64,000 nucleotides of DNA from Terriglobales bacterium (GTDB lineage Bacteria > Acidobacteriota > Terriglobia > Terriglobales > Acidobacteriaceae), in assembly GCA_035561515.1 (NCBI GenBank), contig DATMXP010000027.1, forward strand, positions 186,001 to 250,000. The letters run 5' to 3'. The position numbers and the translations under genes were made by a program. Below are positions 62,487 to 64,000 of the stretch, in pieces; positions within the stretch are counted from its first letter, which is position 1, and the number at the start of each line of letters is the position of its first letter. Below the pieces are notes generated by a model that had not been told where the DNA came from, did not search any database, and saw only the letters and a program-made list of their open reading frames with translations.

Positions 62487-63865
62487 ACCCAGCCCGGGAG
62501 TTTCTCCTCAATGCAGCAGCCAAATCTGTCGATCTCGCGCATCGCAAGATCATCCGCAAGAACATGGACCATTACGAGGTCCGCCTCGCGGAGGGCGTTG
62601 CACGTTTCGCCGACTGGGAAGGCGCTCGCGACGTTTGCTCCGCAATCAAGGACGACGCCATCGAACATCTTGGCGACTACCTGAAGCAATTCGAAGCGAA
62701 GGTGAAGGCGCGGGGTGGAGTCGTTTTCTGGGCAGAGACCGCCGAAGAGGCTCGTGACTATGTCGCTAACCTTGCGCGCGACCGCGGCGTAAAGCGAGTG
62801 GTTAAGTCGAAGTCGATGGTCACCGAGGAAATCCACCTCACCTCTGCGCTCGAGCGTGCCGGATGCGAGGTGCTTGAAACCGACCTCGGCGAATACATCG
62901 TCCAATTGCGGAACGAGCCTCCGTATCACATCGTCACGCCCGCCATGCACCTTACCCGCAAGGAGATCTACGAGACCTTCAAGGAGAAACTTCCCGGCAT
63001 CACCACCGACGAACCGGTGGAACTTGTTGCCGCCGCGCGCCGCGTCATGCGCGAGTTCTTCTTCTCGGCCGAAATGGGGATCTCAGGCGCGAATTTCCTT
63101 GTCGCCGATTCCGGTATGATTGCGCTCACCACCAACGAAGGCAACGCCCGTCTCGGCACGGCTCTACCCAGGATCCATGTTGTCGTTACCGGAATCGAGA
63201 AGGTTGTTCCAAAGCTCAGTGACCTCGGAATTCTCTGGCCAACGCTCGCCGGAGCCGCCACCGGACAATCTCTCAGCGCGTACAACACTCTCATCGGCGG
63301 ACCACGCCGCCAAAACGAGGTCGATGGCCCTGAAGAATTCCACGTCGTCCTGCTCGACAACGGACGCACCGCCCTGCTCGCCGAATCTGAACAGCGCGAA
63401 GCCCTGAAGTGTATTCGCTGCGGAGCCTGCCTGAATAATTGCCCGGTGTATCGCCAGATCGGCGGCCACGCCTACGGGACAACATATCAAGGCCCCATCG
63501 GTAGCGTGCTCACGCCGCACTTCCGCGGACACGACTTCGATCACCTTTCGTACGCGTCGTCGCTGTGCGGAGCGTGTACCGCCGGATGCCCGGTCAAGAT
63601 CGACCTGCACCATCACTTGCTTCGAAACCGGCGCAACGCAGTTCAGAACTCGCGGCCCCTGCTGGAACGGATCGCTTTTCGCCTTTTCCGGTGGACCATG
63701 CTCAGTAGCGCTCGCTATACGTGGTTTGCTGGGATCGGCAAGAAACTTGCGACCTTGTTACGTGGCACTGCCTTCGACCCGCTGCGCGAATGGAATCGTT
63801 ATCGCACGCCCCCACAGATGCCAAAGAAATCATTCCGTCAGATGTGGAGGGACGGCGATGTCTGA
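62483..63865 (+). CDS. lutB: Lactate utilisation protein B (Fe-S protein)
   Basis: A 460-residue iron-sulfur subunit of the LutABC system. The N-terminal LUD domain (about 50-300) has GVARFADWEGARD, KSKSMVTEEIHLTSALERAGCEVLETDLGEYIVQL and GISGANFLVADSGMIALTTNEGNARL. Two [4Fe-4S] clusters follow: CIRCGACLNNCPVY and CGACTAGCPVKIDL (about 310-390), then a short membrane-associated or anchoring helix region. Translationally coupled to lutA; overlaps lutC by eight bases. Confidence 0.95.
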   Translation: MNPAREFLLNAAAKSVDLAHRKIIRKNMDHYEVRLAEGVARFADWEGARDVCSAIKDDAIEHLGDYLKQFEAKVKARGGVVFWAETAEEARDYVANLARDRGVKRVVKSKSMVTEEIHLTSALERAGCEVLETDLGEYIVQLRNEPPYHIVTPAMHLTRKEIYETFKEKLPGITTDEPVELVAAARRVMREFFFSAEMGISGANFLVADSGMIALTTNEGNARLGTALPRIHVVVTGIEKVVPKLSDLGILWPTLAGAATGQSLSAYNTLIGGPRRQNEVDGPEEFHVVLLDNGRTALLAESEQREALKCIRCGACLNNCPVYRQIGGHAYGTTYQGPIGSVLTPHFRGHDFDHLSYASSLCGACTAGCPVKIDLHHHLLRNRRNAVQNSRPLLERIAFRLFRWTMLSSARYTWFAGIGKKLATLLRGTAFDPLREWNRYRTPPQMPKKSFRQMWRDGDV

Positions 63866-64000
63866 TCTGAGCAGCCGTGAGCGAATTTTAGGCCGCATCG
63901 AAAACGCCCTTAAGACCCGCCGCTCCGCGCAGCCGAGGCGCTCAACTGAAGGAATTTTCGCACCCATTCCAGATCTGCTGCGCCGCTTTGAAGACGAATG
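63858..64000 (+). CDS. lutC: Lactate utilisation protein C, 5' end (cut by window)
   Basis: ATG 63858 opens a frame that reads MSDLSSRERILGRIENALKTRR and continues past the window end (about 47 codons seen). Position after lutB and the helical N-terminus (RERILGRIENAL, typical of LutC/YkgG) support the call. The rest, with the LUD domain, is outside. Confidence 0.8.
   Translation, partial: MSDLSSRERILGRIENALKTRRSAQPRRSTEGIFAPIPDLLRRFEDE

Overview
The window looks like a chromosomal segment of an Acidobacteriota (Terriglobia, Koribacter-like) bacterium. This is an inference from family content, not a database match. The pointers are an Oar-like TonB receptor with an N-terminal carboxypeptidase-regulatory domain, several small secreted or hypothetical proteins of a kind common in that phylum, a Kelch/Ig lipoprotein, PEGA and LolA-like secreted proteins, a moderately high G+C gene style, and an F1 ATP synthase cluster that lacks atpB and atpE. 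I see no prophage, insertion sequence, CRISPR array or integron. Most genes are ordinary and densely packed.

Layout. 1-310: a tRNA-Gln(TTG) preceded by a 31-bp duplicate of its own 5' half and a REP-like palindrome. 0.3-4.3 kb: prs-rplY-pth-rpsF-rpsR-rplI, closed by a terminator. 4.3-9.4 kb: a DHFR-like reductase, an MDR oxidoreductase, two tandem secreted paralogues, a PEGA protein and a Kelch lipoprotein. 9.5-12.4 kb, minus strand: a four-gene protein-thiocarboxylate cysteine operon (cysM, JAMM protease mec, sulfur carrier cysO ending in Gly-Gly-Arg, E1-rhodanese moeZ). 12.6-30.4 kb: UDP-glucose dehydrogenase, an OmpA-like protein, Ogt, an EamA transporter, a caspase-like protease, a PP2C/FHA pair, a frameshifted M1 aminopeptidase, a GGDEF protein, a methyltransferase, a LolA-like protein, an M20 peptidase and a membrane glycosyltransferase. 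30.4-41.8 kb: a GH18-CE4-GT2 fusion, an SH3 lipoprotein, a large phosphoribosyltransferase-like protein of unknown role, a frameshifted TonB receptor and a PuuD-like membrane protein. 42-46 kb: hfq-hflX and a GT39-type protein. 46-52.4 kb: atpF'-atpF-atpH-atpA-atpG-atpD-atpC. 52.4-56.3 kb: cupin, modA, HD hydrolase and dnaG. 56.3-61.6 kb, minus strand: ilvD-ilvB-ilvN-ilvC. 61.8-64 kb: lutA-lutB-lutC (cut by the window end).

The two most rewarding regions are these. (1) Upstream of ilvD there is a 32-codon leader ORF in which 11 of 17 consecutive residues are Ile, Val or Leu, with mutually exclusive 1:2, 2:3 and 3:4 RNA pairings that match a textbook ribosome-mediated attenuator. (2) The cysM-mec-cysO-moeZ operon joins in one transcript a pathway known from Mycobacterium tuberculosis. 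Its carrier has one extra residue after the GlyGly that the co-encoded JAMM protease would have to remove.

Two genes (TonB receptor, M1 peptidase) are each split by an apparent single-base shift. Either they are recent lesions or they are assembly errors.
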